From Azospirillum humicireducens (GTDB lineage Bacteria; Pseudomonadota; Alphaproteobacteria; Azospirillales; Azospirillaceae): DNA of 48,771 bases. Position numbers and translations under genes: made by a program. Below, piece by piece: positions 24,887-32,637 of this stretch. The stretch is taken from contig NZ_CP028903.1 of the NCBI RefSeq assembly GCF_001639105.2, positions 169,057 through 217,827 on the forward strand, in the 5' to 3' direction. How positions within the stretch are numbered: position 1 is the stretch's first letter; each line of letters opens with the position of its first letter. The notes beneath the pieces are model-generated. The model made no database searches, was not told the DNA's origin, and was given only the letters and a program-made list of their open reading frames with translations.

Positions 24887-26077
24887 TCAGTTGGTGGCGG
24901 CGGGGATGCTGCCGTCCCAGAGGGTGAAGGCGCCGTCCCTGACCACCAGCTTGACGTTGCGCACGCCGGACACGCGGCGCGTCTCGGGATCGAAGGTCGC
25001 CTTGCCGAAGATGACGCTGGGGATGTCCTTGACGCGGGGGAAGGCGTCGCGGATCGCGGTGCGGTCGGTGCCGCCCTCCTCGATCACCCGCTGCGCCACC
25101 AGCACCGCGTCATAGGCGTAAGCGGAAAAAGCGTCCGGCTCCTCCTGGTACTTCGTACGGTAGGCGGCGACGAAGCCCTGCACCTCCGGACGAGGTTCGG
25201 CTGGAAAGAAGTTGGCGCGGGTGTGGACGCCGTTGACCGCCTCGCCGCCCAGTTCGAGAAATTTCGGCGAATAGACGGATCCCACCGCGACCACCGGCTG
25301 GGTGAGGCCGACCGGCTTCAGCTGCCGGGCGATGGCCGCCCCGTCGGCATAGTAGGAGATCAGGACGATGCCGTCGGGATTGGCCTCGCGCACCCGCACC
25401 AGGGTGGAGCGGAAGTCCTTCTCGTCGGGCAGATAACCCTCGGCGGCGACGACCTCCGCCCCGCGTTCCTTCGCCGCCTTGACGAAGATGTCCTTGCTGG
25501 TGCGGCCCCAGTCGGTGTTGAGGTGCAGCACCGCCAGCCGCTTGAGCTTCAGCGAGGTGACGGCGAAATCGGCGACGTTCGGCTGCTCCTCCGCCTGGCT
25601 GATGGAATTGCTCCAGATGAAGTCGCCGCCCTTGGTGAAGTCGGGGTGCGAGTTGGTGAAGCCGAACTGCACCAGCCCGGCCCGCTGATAAATCGGCGAG
25701 GCGGCCATCGACGCCGGGCTGGAGAAGTCGCCCAGCTCGATCAGGATCTTCGGGTCGGCGACGAATTTCTGGGCGATGGCGATGGACTGGCGCGGATCGT
25801 TCTGGCTGTCCTCGAACACGTAGCGCAGCGGACGGCCCTTCACCCCGCCGGCGGCATTGATCTGGTCGAGCGCCAGGTCAAAGCCCTTCTTCCACTGCGC
25901 TCCATATTGGGCGCTGGGACCGGTCAACGGCCCGCTGACCCCGAACCACAGCGGCTCGCCGGTCACCTCCGCCGCAGTCGCCAGCCCGCTGGACATCATG
26001 GTCATGCAGCCGAGCGCCAGGCCCCCGGCCACGGTGTTGAACAGCATGGAACGCCGCGAAAGGACAGGCCGGGACAT
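24887..26077 (-). CDS. Liv-type ABC transporter substrate-binding protein, copy 1
   Basis: A 396-residue LivK-type binding protein, paralogue of the next gene. The leader has a twin-arginine-like LSRRSMLFNTVAGG and a hydrophobic core. Mature hallmarks are [60 protein letters not shown] and YLPDEKDFRSTLVRVREANP. ATG 26077 is preceded by GGAGACG; the frame remains open upstream to 26272 over the small gene but without support. The leader differs in type from that of copy 2 although the mature domains are close. Two receptors for one membrane complex usually means two related ligands or affinities. Confidence 0.88.
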   Translation of the reverse strand: MSRPVLSRRSMLFNTVAGGLALGCMTMMSSGLATAAEVTGEPLWFGVSGPLTGPSAQYGAQWKKGFDLALDQINAAGGVKGRPLRYVFEDSQNDPRQSIAIAQKFVADPKILIELGDFSSPASMAASPIYQRAGLVQFGFTNSHPDFTKGGDFIWSNSISQAEEQPNVADFAVTSLKLKRLAVLHLNTDWGRTSKDIFVKAAKERGAEVVAAEGYLPDEKDFRSTLVRVREANPDGIVLISYYADGAAIARQLKPVGLTQPVVAVGSVYSPKFLELGGEAVNGVHTRANFFPAEPRPEVQGFVAAYRTKYQEEPDAFSAYAYDAVLVAQRVIEEGGTDRTAIRDAFPRVKDIPSVIFGKATFDPETRRVSGVRNVKLVVRDGAFTLWDGSIPAATN

Positions 26078-26252
26078 GGCATCGTCTCCAAAATGGCTCA
26101 GGGGCTCGAATTCGAAAAAGGCCGCCGCCCGGCACCGGGGCGTGGACCCGTTGACGGGCGGCGGCTTCAGGCACGGGAGGACGGGACACCGGCGGAGCGG
26201 AGCGCCGGAAGGACATTGGTCGCTGCGCCCGCCTTCGTCCTGACGGCCACGA

Positions 26253-26432
26253 TCAGAAATCGTAACCGCCACCGGCCCCGGCCGGTGCAGCCGGGGACTT
26301 CGGTTCCGGACGCTCGACGATCAGCGCCTCGGTGGTGATCAGCAGGCCGGCGACCGACGCCGCGTCCTGCAAGGCGATATCGTCACCGTCCGGCAGCGTG
26401 CCGACGCGGTCATGCAACTGACGGAACGGCAT
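26253..26432 (-). CDS. Small hypothetical protein between regulator and binding-protein genes
   Basis: A possible 59-residue product that I do not recognise. ATG 26432 has GAGGAGAC about 6-13 nt upstream. It begins [18 protein letters not shown], has a modestly hydrophobic middle ([16 protein letters not shown]) and ends in a Pro/Ala/Gly tail finishing GGGYDF. It has no signal peptide or clear membrane segment. It lies 193 nt downstream of the GntR gene and 175 nt upstream of the first binding protein, on the same strand. The Gly-rich terminus recalls short secreted or modified peptides but gives no specific evidence. Confidence 0.45.
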   Translation of the reverse strand: MPFRQLHDRVGTLPDGDDIALQDAASVAGLLITTEALIVERPEPKSPAAPAGAGGGYDF

Positions 26433-26493
26433 TCCTGATGTCTCCTCGGTTCGGGGCCGCCTGCGCCGCCCCGCAATCACCATGGAGGGATAG

Positions 26494-26534
26494 CATAATC
26501 ACTCCGTATTCCTACTGTAAAGATAGTGATTATG
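26494..26534. promoter_or_regulatory. Perfect 10-bp inverted repeat with 21-nt spacer
   Basis: CATAATCACT (26494-26503) and AGTGATTATG (26525-26534) form a perfect inverted repeat in the AT-rich gap between the GntR gene and the small gene. The arm centres are 31 bp apart, about three DNA turns. This fits a pair of half-sites on one face of the helix, or an operator for the GntR regulator. It lies about 62 nt upstream of the small gene's start on the minus strand, a promoter-like position. Folding as a terminator is possible but the stem is AT-rich. Confidence 0.5.
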
Positions 26535-26624
26535 ATTTTTAATATACTAAATTTTTATGTTATTTCTGGCTGAGGCAGGAGAGCCCCTCATCGATGCCGG
26601 AGCGGTACCGGCCGCCACCCAAAC

Positions 26625-27344
26625 CTACCCCTCCCAGCGATGGGACAGGATGAAGCTGTAGCGTTCGGACCGGATGTGGAACACCGAACGGTCGGCGCAG
26701 CCGCCGCCAATGAAAACGGAGCGGCGGTCCATCACCAGCACCGGCGCGCCCGCCGGCAGTCCAAGCGCAACCGCAACCTCCGCATCGGCGGCTGCCGCCT
26801 TCACCTCGATGTCGGCGCCGCCGACCGGCTTGCCGACGATGTCCTGCAGAATCCCGTAGATCGGCTTGTTTCCGGCCGCCTGCCAGACGACCGGCTCCAG
26901 GGCCGGCGGCAGCAGGCTGCGGCCCAGCGCCACCGGTTCGCCATCCACCAGATGCAGGCGGCAAACCTCCAGGCAGTGGGGGCCGAAATCCTCGCGCAGA
27001 TCACGCGGCGTCGCGACGATCCGCGCGGATAAGGGCCGCATCGTGGCGTCCAGCCCCTGGAGGCGCAGCGATTCGTGGAAGCTGCGCAGGCGGTCGAGCG
27101 GATGCTGGACGCGCTTGCCCGCCGTGAACGTGCCCTTGCCCTTGCGGCGTTCGATCAGCCCGTCCGCCTCCAACCGGTCGAGCGCCAAACGGACCGTGAC
27201 CCGGCTGACGCCAAAGCGGGCGCCGATCTCATTTTCCGTCGGCAGCCGTCCCGACGGCTCGAACAGACGCGCGGCGATCTCGTCGCGCAACCGGTCGGCA
27301 ATCTGCCGGTACAGCGCCGTCGCATTGTTTCGCACCAGGGCCAC
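26625..27344 (-). CDS. GntR-family regulator, HutC/UTRA subfamily
   Basis: A 239-residue regulator. The N-terminal winged helix-turn-helix (about 10-75) contains ALYRQIADRLRDEIAARLFE, LPTENEIGARFGVSRVTVRL and GLIERRKGKGTF. The C-terminal UTRA effector domain (about 95-239) includes VCRLHLVDGEPVALGRSLLP and a final SERYSFILSHRWEG. UTRA domains bind small metabolites. It is divergent from the transporter operon at 27548 and upstream of the minus-strand operon D, so it is placed to control either or both. AT-rich dyads lie on both sides of it (26494-26534 and 27488-27511). Confidence 0.9.
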   Translation of the reverse strand: MALVRNNATALYRQIADRLRDEIAARLFEPSGRLPTENEIGARFGVSRVTVRLALDRLEADGLIERRKGKGTFTAGKRVQHPLDRLRSFHESLRLQGLDATMRPLSARIVATPRDLREDFGPHCLEVCRLHLVDGEPVALGRSLLPPALEPVVWQAAGNKPIYGILQDIVGKPVGGADIEVKAAAADAEVAVALGLPAGAPVLVMDRRSVFIGGGCADRSVFHIRSERYSFILSHRWEG

Positions 27345-27487
27345 CCTGCCCTCTCCTCTTCATTGACCGACCCGATCGACCGGCGGACGCGCCTTGATGC
27401 CACCTGCGACAGGGCGGCTCAAGCCAACATGCCCTCACGACACCGCCCGCGTGAATCCGATTCAATTCCCTAGTTGCCATGTATTTT

Positions 27488-27511
27488 ATAATATGTATTA
27501 TATTGTATTAT
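27488..27511. promoter_or_regulatory. AT-rich dyad and direct repeats upstream of region-E operon
   Basis: ATAATA-TG-TATTAT (27488-27501) is a perfect 6-2-6 palindrome. TGTATTAT occurs at 27494-27501 and again at 27504-27511, ten bases apart, i.e. on the same helical face. The site is 37-60 nt upstream of the ATPase start at 27548 and in the divergent promoter of the GntR gene. It is a good candidate operator for that GntR/UTRA protein, or promoter -10 DNA. Confidence 0.5.
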
Positions 27512-27547
27512 CAAATGACGCTGGTTGGTTCGGGGGGAAGAACAAAA

Positions 27548-28393
27548 ATGAGCAGTGGAATCCTCACCATTCCTTCCACCGCCGCTTATGCGGCCCCTCC
27601 TCGCAATGGCGCGGGCCTTCCGTCGAACGGCGCCGCTTTCCGGGTCGAGGCTGTGGATTTCGCCTATGACGGCACCCATCCGATGTTTCGGTCCCTGGCC
27701 TTGTCCGCCCGGCCGGGAGAGTTCGTGGCGCTGCTCGGCCCGTCGGGCTGCGGCAAGACCACGCTGCTGAACCTGCTGTCCGGCTTCCTGCCGCCCAGCT
27801 CCGGCCGCATCACCATCGACGGCGAAACGGTCACGCCGGAGATGCCGGCGCTCGGCTATGTCTTCCAGTCGCCGCAGCTGTTTCCCTGGCTGGATGTGCT
27901 CGACAATGTGCGGTTCGGCCTGCGGATGGCCGGCCGGCTGCCGGAGGCGGAGCAGCGGGACAAGGCGTTGGCGGCACTGGCGCTGGTCGGGCTGGAGGCC
28001 GCGGCCGGCAAGTTTCCCCACCAACTGTCGGGCGGCATGCAGCAGCGGGTGGCGCTGGCCCGTGCGCTGGTGCTGGAACCGCGCCTGCTGCTGATGGACG
28101 AGCCCTTCGCTGCGCTGGACGCCATCACCCGCGCCACTCTGAACGAGGAACTGCTGCGCCTGTGCGGCCGGCTTGGACAGACAGTCCTGTTCATCACCCA
28201 CGACGTCGAGGAGGCGGTGTTCCTGGCCGACCGCGTCGTGCTGCTCGACATCGCCCCGGCCGGCATCCACAGCGAACTGGCCATCGACCTGCCCCGCCCG
28301 CGCCGCCTGCGCGAGACGCGGCGGCTTGAGCGCTTCACCACCCTGACCGACACGCTGCTGGAGCGGATTTCCGCCATCGTCGGCGCGGCGTGA
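27548..28393 (+). CDS. Sulfonate/nitrate-type ABC transporter ATP-binding protein
   Basis: A 281-residue ATPase of the SsuB/TauB/NrtD group. It has FRVEAVDFAYDGTHPMFRSL, Walker A GPSGCGKTT, Q-loop GYVFQSPQLFPWLDVLDN, signature LSGGMQQR, Walker B LLLMDEP and switch ITHDVEEA. I chose ATG 27548, preceded by a GGGGGAAG ribosome-binding site. The open frame extends into the AT-rich promoter (27479), but that N-terminus (MYFIICIILYYQ) is an artefact of AT-rich DNA. It opens operon E, divergent from the GntR regulator. Confidence 0.9.
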   Translation: MSSGILTIPSTAAYAAPPRNGAGLPSNGAAFRVEAVDFAYDGTHPMFRSLALSARPGEFVALLGPSGCGKTTLLNLLSGFLPPSSGRITIDGETVTPEMPALGYVFQSPQLFPWLDVLDNVRFGLRMAGRLPEAEQRDKALAALALVGLEAAAGKFPHQLSGGMQQRVALARALVLEPRLLLMDEPFAALDAITRATLNEELLRLCGRLGQTVLFITHDVEEAVFLADRVVLLDIAPAGIHSELAIDLPRPRRLRETRRLERFTTLTDTLLERISAIVGAA

Positions 28394-28444
28394 GCCAAGC
28401 CCCGGAACATCCCCCTGCCAGCCCCGACCGAAAGGATATCGCGC

Positions 28445-29464
28445 ATGAACCGGATGTTCGCCGCGGCTCTGTCCGCCGCCCTGTACGGCTCCATCGCCCT
28501 GCTCGCCGGCGTCGCCCCGGCCGGGGCCGCGACAACGGGCGAAAGCCGGCCGCTCCGGATCGGCTGGGTTTTCGCCATGGCCAACGCCCCGGCGCTGGTC
28601 GCCGACCGCAAGGGTTTCTATGCCGAAGAAGGCTTGACGGTGGAGGCAAAGCCCTTCGGCGACGGGCCGGTCATCCAGCAGGCGCTGGCTGCCGGTGAGC
28701 TGGACGTCGCCTATATCGGCGCGCCACCGGTCTACCAATGGGCGGCGCGCGGGCTGGACAGCCGCATCCTGGCCAAGGTCAATTACGGGCAGGCGGCGGT
28801 GATCGCCAACAATCCCGCCATCGCCAAGCTGTCCGACCTGCGCGGCCGCAAGGTCGCCGGAGTGGCGCGCGGCAGCGGGATGGACGTCTTGCTGCGCGGC
28901 ATCGTGTTGAAGGAGACCGCCGACCTAGACCCCGACCGCGACCTGTCGGTGGTCTCCATGCCCGTCGGCAACATGAACGCCGCGCTCGACAGCGGCACGG
29001 TGGACGCCGCCTTCACCTGGGAACCCTTCATCAGCCAGCAGGTGCTGCGCGGTGCCGCGCATGTGCTGTTCGACGTCAACCAGGCGCTGCCCGGCTATCC
29101 CTGGTACGTGGTGATGGCGCCGAAGAAGACGCTGGCGGAACGGCCGGACGACGTGGTGAAGCTGCTGCGCGCCCATGCCAAGGCCATCGCCTGGCTGTCC
29201 GACCACCCGGCCGAAGGCGACGCCCTGATCGCCGAAGCCTTCAAGCTGGAGCCGGTGAAGCGCGCCGACGGCACGGAGATCGCCCCGGCCGCGGTCGCCG
29301 CAGAGGCGCGCAAGCGGCTGGGCTGGTCGGACCGGCTTGAGGACAGCGACCTCGCCTTCATACAGCGGCTGATGGACACATCGCTGGCGCTCGGCTTCAT
29401 CCCGGCGCCGATGAAGGCGGCGGACATCGTCGATGGCTCCTACCTCCGCCGGGCGGGCCGCTGA
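28445..29464 (+). CDS. SsuA/TauA-family substrate-binding protein
   Basis: A 339-residue binding protein with a Sec leader (MNRMFAAALSAALYGSIALL, cleavage near APAGA). The mature part begins PLRIGWVFAMANAPALVADR and has GFYAEEGLTVEAKPFGDGPV, QQALAAGELDVAYIGAPPVY and LDSGTVDAAFTWEPFISQQV, all features of sulfonate/taurine binding proteins. GAAAGGA precedes ATG 28445. The stop overlaps the permease start (TGATG), so translation is coupled. The ligand is unknown. Its operon partner, the DUF3604 protein, suggests a substrate other than simple alkanesulfonates. Confidence 0.87.
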   Translation: MNRMFAAALSAALYGSIALLAGVAPAGAATTGESRPLRIGWVFAMANAPALVADRKGFYAEEGLTVEAKPFGDGPVIQQALAAGELDVAYIGAPPVYQWAARGLDSRILAKVNYGQAAVIANNPAIAKLSDLRGRKVAGVARGSGMDVLLRGIVLKETADLDPDRDLSVVSMPVGNMNAALDSGTVDAAFTWEPFISQQVLRGAAHVLFDVNQALPGYPWYVVMAPKKTLAERPDDVVKLLRAHAKAIAWLSDHPAEGDALIAEAFKLEPVKRADGTEIAPAAVAAEARKRLGWSDRLEDSDLAFIQRLMDTSLALGFIPAPMKAADIVDGSYLRRAGR

Positions 29465-30207
29465 TGCGGACCCGGCTCTATGGCTGGGCGGCCTTTCCGG
29501 CGCTGCTGCTGGTCTGGAGTGCGGCCGCCTGGAACCTGCCGCCCTATGTCCTGCCGCAGCCCTGGGCGGTGGCGGCGGAGGCGGTGCGCTGGCTCGACAG
29601 CGGCCAGCTCGCCGCCCATGTCGGCGCCAGCCTGCTGCGCGAGGCCGGCGGCTTCGCCGTCGCCGTGCTGGGCGCGCTGGCGCTGGGTCTGGCCGGCGCG
29701 CTGTCGCCGGGCTTCCGCGCCTTTTCCGCCCCACTGACCGGCCTGTTCATGGCGATCCCGCCCATCGCCTGGGCGCCCCTGTCGATGATCTTCTTCGGGT
29801 TGGGCTATGTCGCCATCACCATGGTGATCGTGGTCGCTGCCCTGTTCCCGATGGCGGTGACGGTGCAGGAGGGCTTCCTCGCCATCCGCAACGGCAATCT
29901 GCGCGCCGCCCGCGTGCTGGGCGCCCGGCGCTGGCAGCTGATCCGTCACGTTTACCTGCCGGCCTCGTTGCCCTTCCTGACCGCGGCGCTGCGCATTGGC
30001 TTCAGCCAGGCGTGGCGGGCGCTGGTGGCCGCCGAGATGCTGGGCGCCTCGCAGGGGATCGGCTGGATGGTCGCGATGGGCGGCCAGATCGGCAACGCCA
30101 CCCAGGTGCTGCTGGGCGTCGCCATCATCGGCATGACCGCCTGGATCACCGAAAGCCTCGTCTTCCGCCGCATCGAGCGGCGCTACCGCCACTGGCACCT
30201 CGCCTGA
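29464..30207 (+). CDS. ABC transporter permease, SsuC/TauC family
   Basis: A 247-residue permease with about six hydrophobic segments. ATG 29464 overlaps the preceding stop. It has YVLPQPWAVAAEAVRWLDSG, the cytoplasmic EAA-type loop LRAARVLGARRWQLIRHVYL and LVAAEMLGASQGIGWMVAMG near the C-terminus. The size is typical of the family. It completes the importer with the ATPase at 27548 and the binding protein at 28445. Confidence 0.88.
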   Translation: MRTRLYGWAAFPALLLVWSAAAWNLPPYVLPQPWAVAAEAVRWLDSGQLAAHVGASLLREAGGFAVAVLGALALGLAGALSPGFRAFSAPLTGLFMAIPPIAWAPLSMIFFGLGYVAITMVIVVAALFPMAVTVQEGFLAIRNGNLRAARVLGARRWQLIRHVYLPASLPFLTAALRIGFSQAWRALVAAEMLGASQGIGWMVAMGGQIGNATQVLLGVAIIGMTAWITESLVFRRIERRYRHWHLA

Positions 30208-30241
30208 CCCGAAAAACCGCAAAACCGGAGGAAACGCCGCC

Positions 30242-32590
30242 ATGTCCGAAGCCACGCCGCCTGTCCGCCACATCGCCCCCGTCGGGCTGTACGAGCGCAA
30301 CAAGGACCGCCCCTTCCTGGGGTCGACCAGCTGTTCGCACCGCCGGCTGGTCGCCGGCGAATGGACCGAGTTGCAACTGGTCTACGAGGTCGGTGCGTCG
30401 GGCCTAGCCGACGGCGCCGGCATCAAGCTGGCGATGAAGTTCTATTCGGACTGGGCGCTGTTCCAGACCAGCGACCCGCAGGCCGCCAACTATGTCTCGG
30501 CGGAGTATGAGGCAGGGCCGCTGGTGCCGGGGCAGAGTCCGGCCACCATCCAGGCGCTGAAGGTGCGCTTCGACCAGAAGGGCCATGAGCGCCCCTATCA
30601 GAAGGCCATCGTCATCGACGTGATCGACGGCTATCTCAATCCCGGCGACCGCATCGTCATCCGGCTGGGCGACCGGCGGCGCGGCGGGCCGGGCACGCGG
30701 GTGCAGAGCTTCGTCGAGCAGGGCTTCCGCTTCCGCGTCTTCATCGATCCGCTGGGCAGCCAGAAATATGCCGAGGTGCCGGGCGACTGCGTGATCGACA
30801 TTGTCCCCGGCGCTCCTGCCGCCCTGCGTCTGGTGGCACCGCGCCTGACCGCGCCCGGCCCGGCCAGCCTGCTGCTGCGCGCCGAGGATGTCTGGGGCAA
30901 TTGCTGTACCGGCGGCGCCATCGATGCCGCCCTGACGCTGACGGGCCCGCAGGGTGAGACCACGCAAGCGCTGACGCTCGCGCCCAACCCGGACGCCTAT
31001 GGCTGGCTGGTCCATCGCCGGGAAGCCGCGCTGTCGGAAGGCGACTGGCGCATCGCCGCCACCGCGGAAGGGCTGGTCGCAGCCGAGGCCTTCGTCACCG
31101 TCGAGAACGATGCACCACGCGCCTATTACGCCGACCTGCATGTGCATTCGAACGACACGGTCGGCACCAACGACACCGCCTACAACCTGTCCTACGGCCG
31201 CGACGTCGCCGGGCTGGACGTGCTGGGCTACACCGCCAACGACTTCAACGTCACCGAAAAGGCCTGGACCGAGGCGGTCGGGCTGATCGATCGCTTCAAC
31301 GAGGTGGGCCGCTTCGTCTGCTATCCCGGCACCGAATGGTGCGGCAACTCGGCGGCGGGCGGCGACCACAATGTGGTGTTCCTGCGCGACGGCGTGCCGC
31401 AATTCCCCACCGACAGCCGCGGGCAGCCGGTCCGCTCCTTCGAGTGGAACGAGTCCACGCGCGGCAAGCTGCGCCCCGGCGCCTGGCCGCTCGACGACCT
31501 CTATGCCGCCTATCAGGACGATCCGGAAGGCCATCTGCTGATCCCGCATGTCGGCGGCCGGCGCTGCAATCTCGACTGGCACCATCCGGAGCTGGAACGG
31601 CTGATCGAGATCGGCTCGGCCTGGGGCCAGTTCCACTGGGTCTATGCCGAGGCGCTGGCCCGTGGCTACCGGCTCGGCGCCTCGGCCAGCAGCGACGAGC
31701 ATCAGGGCCGCTGCGGCGGCGGCGCCCCGGCCACCGCGGTGTTCGGCGCGCGCGGCGGGCTGACCGGCGTGCTGGCCGACCGCCTCGACCGCGCCACCAT
31801 CGGACGGGCGCTGCGCGCGCGCCGCACCTTCGCCACCACCGGCGAGCGCAGCTTCGCCAGCCTGCGGCTCGGCGACCGCTGGATGGGCGAGGTGGTGACG
31901 GCGTCGGCGACCGATACGCTCGACTATCGATTGCTCGGCGACCGCGGCTGGGAAAGCCTGCGGCTTTACGACGGCGAGACTTTGCTGTGGGAGCGCGACC
32001 TGCACCGCGAACTGGGGTTGTCGGAGCGGCGCATCCGCCTGCGCCTGGGCGGCGCCCGCATCAAGGACCGCTACCGCGGCGCCTATTGGAGCGGCGGCAT
32101 CACCGTCACCGGCGCGGCGGTGCAACGGGTCGAGCCCTTCGGATTCGACCATCCCGAACAGGGTTGCTGGCGGCAGGACGCCACCACCGTGGCTCTGCGC
32201 ACCGTCACCCATGGCGACACCGACGGGGTGGAGCTGACCCTGTCGCGATTGGCCGGCACGCGCATCCGGGTGCATCTGGACATCGGCACCTATGTGAAGG
32301 TCGGCAACCCGCTGACGCCGCCGCCCAACCCGCACGCGCCGGAAGCGGCGCTGGAGATCGACGGCGATGCGCTGCTGGAGGCAGGCTCCGTCACGCGGAT
32401 TCTGGCCGGCACCGAGCTGGAGGTGACGGTCGAGCGCGTGACCGAGGCGCCGCTGCCGCGCGACCTCGCCGGCCGCATCCCGCTCGCCTGTCTAGGGCTG
32501 GAGCAAGGCCGCGAACATCCGCTGTTCCTCACCGGACGCCAGCGCGACCAGTCGCGGGTGTGGACCTCGGCGCTGTTCCTGTCGCTCTGA
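30242..32590 (+). CDS. DUF3604/PHP-like putative metal-dependent hydrolase
   Basis: A 782-residue protein without a signal peptide. The N-terminal about 290 residues look like beta-rich immunoglobulin-like or MORN-free substrate modules. From residue 298 a PHP-type metal centre begins: D298-L-H300-V-H302 (YADLHVHSNDTVGTND). It continues with the acidic CYPGTEWCGN, the histidine in GGDHNVVF, LIPHVGGRRCNLDWHHPEL and ASASSDEHQG, a set of conserved ligands typical of DUF3604. GGAGGAAA precedes ATG 30242. PHP proteins are phosphoesterases or other metallohydrolases; no reaction is assigned to DUF3604 that I know of. As the last gene of a sulfonate-type transporter operon, it is a candidate for cleaving an imported sulfur or phosphorus ester. 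That is inference. Confidence 0.75.
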   Translation: MSEATPPVRHIAPVGLYERNKDRPFLGSTSCSHRRLVAGEWTELQLVYEVGASGLADGAGIKLAMKFYSDWALFQTSDPQAANYVSAEYEAGPLVPGQSPATIQALKVRFDQKGHERPYQKAIVIDVIDGYLNPGDRIVIRLGDRRRGGPGTRVQSFVEQGFRFRVFIDPLGSQKYAEVPGDCVIDIVPGAPAALRLVAPRLTAPGPASLLLRAEDVWGNCCTGGAIDAALTLTGPQGETTQALTLAPNPDAYGWLVHRREAALSEGDWRIAATAEGLVAAEAFVTVENDAPRAYYADLHVHSNDTVGTNDTAYNLSYGRDVAGLDVLGYTANDFNVTEKAWTEAVGLIDRFNEVGRFVCYPGTEWCGNSAAGGDHNVVFLRDGVPQFPTDSRGQPVRSFEWNESTRGKLRPGAWPLDDLYAAYQDDPEGHLLIPHVGGRRCNLDWHHPELERLIEIGSAWGQFHWVYAEALARGYRLGASASSDEHQGRCGGGAPATAVFGARGGLTGVLADRLDRATIGRALRARRTFATTGERSFASLRLGDRWMGEVVTASATDTLDYRLLGDRGWESLRLYDGETLLWERDLHRELGLSERRIRLRLGGARIKDRYRGAYWSGGITVTGAAVQRVEPFGFDHPEQGCWRQDATTVALRTVTHGDTDGVELTLSRLAGTRIRVHLDIGTYVKVGNPLTPPPNPHAPEAALEIDGDALLEAGSVTRILAGTELEVTVERVTEAPLPRDLAGRIPLACLGLEQGREHPLFLTGRQRDQSRVWTSALFLSL

Positions 32591-32597
32591 GGCCGAC

Positions 32598-32634
32598 GCC
32601 CCTGTCGATCCGGTCACGCCGGATCGGCAGGGGC
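32598..32634. terminator. Strong hairpin between convergent operons E and F
   Basis: GCCCCTGTCGATCCGG (32598-32613) pairs with CCGGATCGGCAGGGGC (32619-32634) around a 5-nt loop. The stem is 16 bp with a single G-T type mismatch. It fills the 47-bp gap between convergent genes ending at 32590 and 32638, the right place for a bidirectional terminator. It lacks a long U-tract. Confidence 0.8.
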
Positions 32635-32637
32635 GGA

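Noticed and set aside
27479..27547. Hydrophobic N-terminal extension (MYFIICIILYYQ) of the region-E ATPase
   Set aside because: It is translated AT-rich promoter DNA containing the operator-like repeats; ATG 27548 has a better ribosome-binding site and matches family length.
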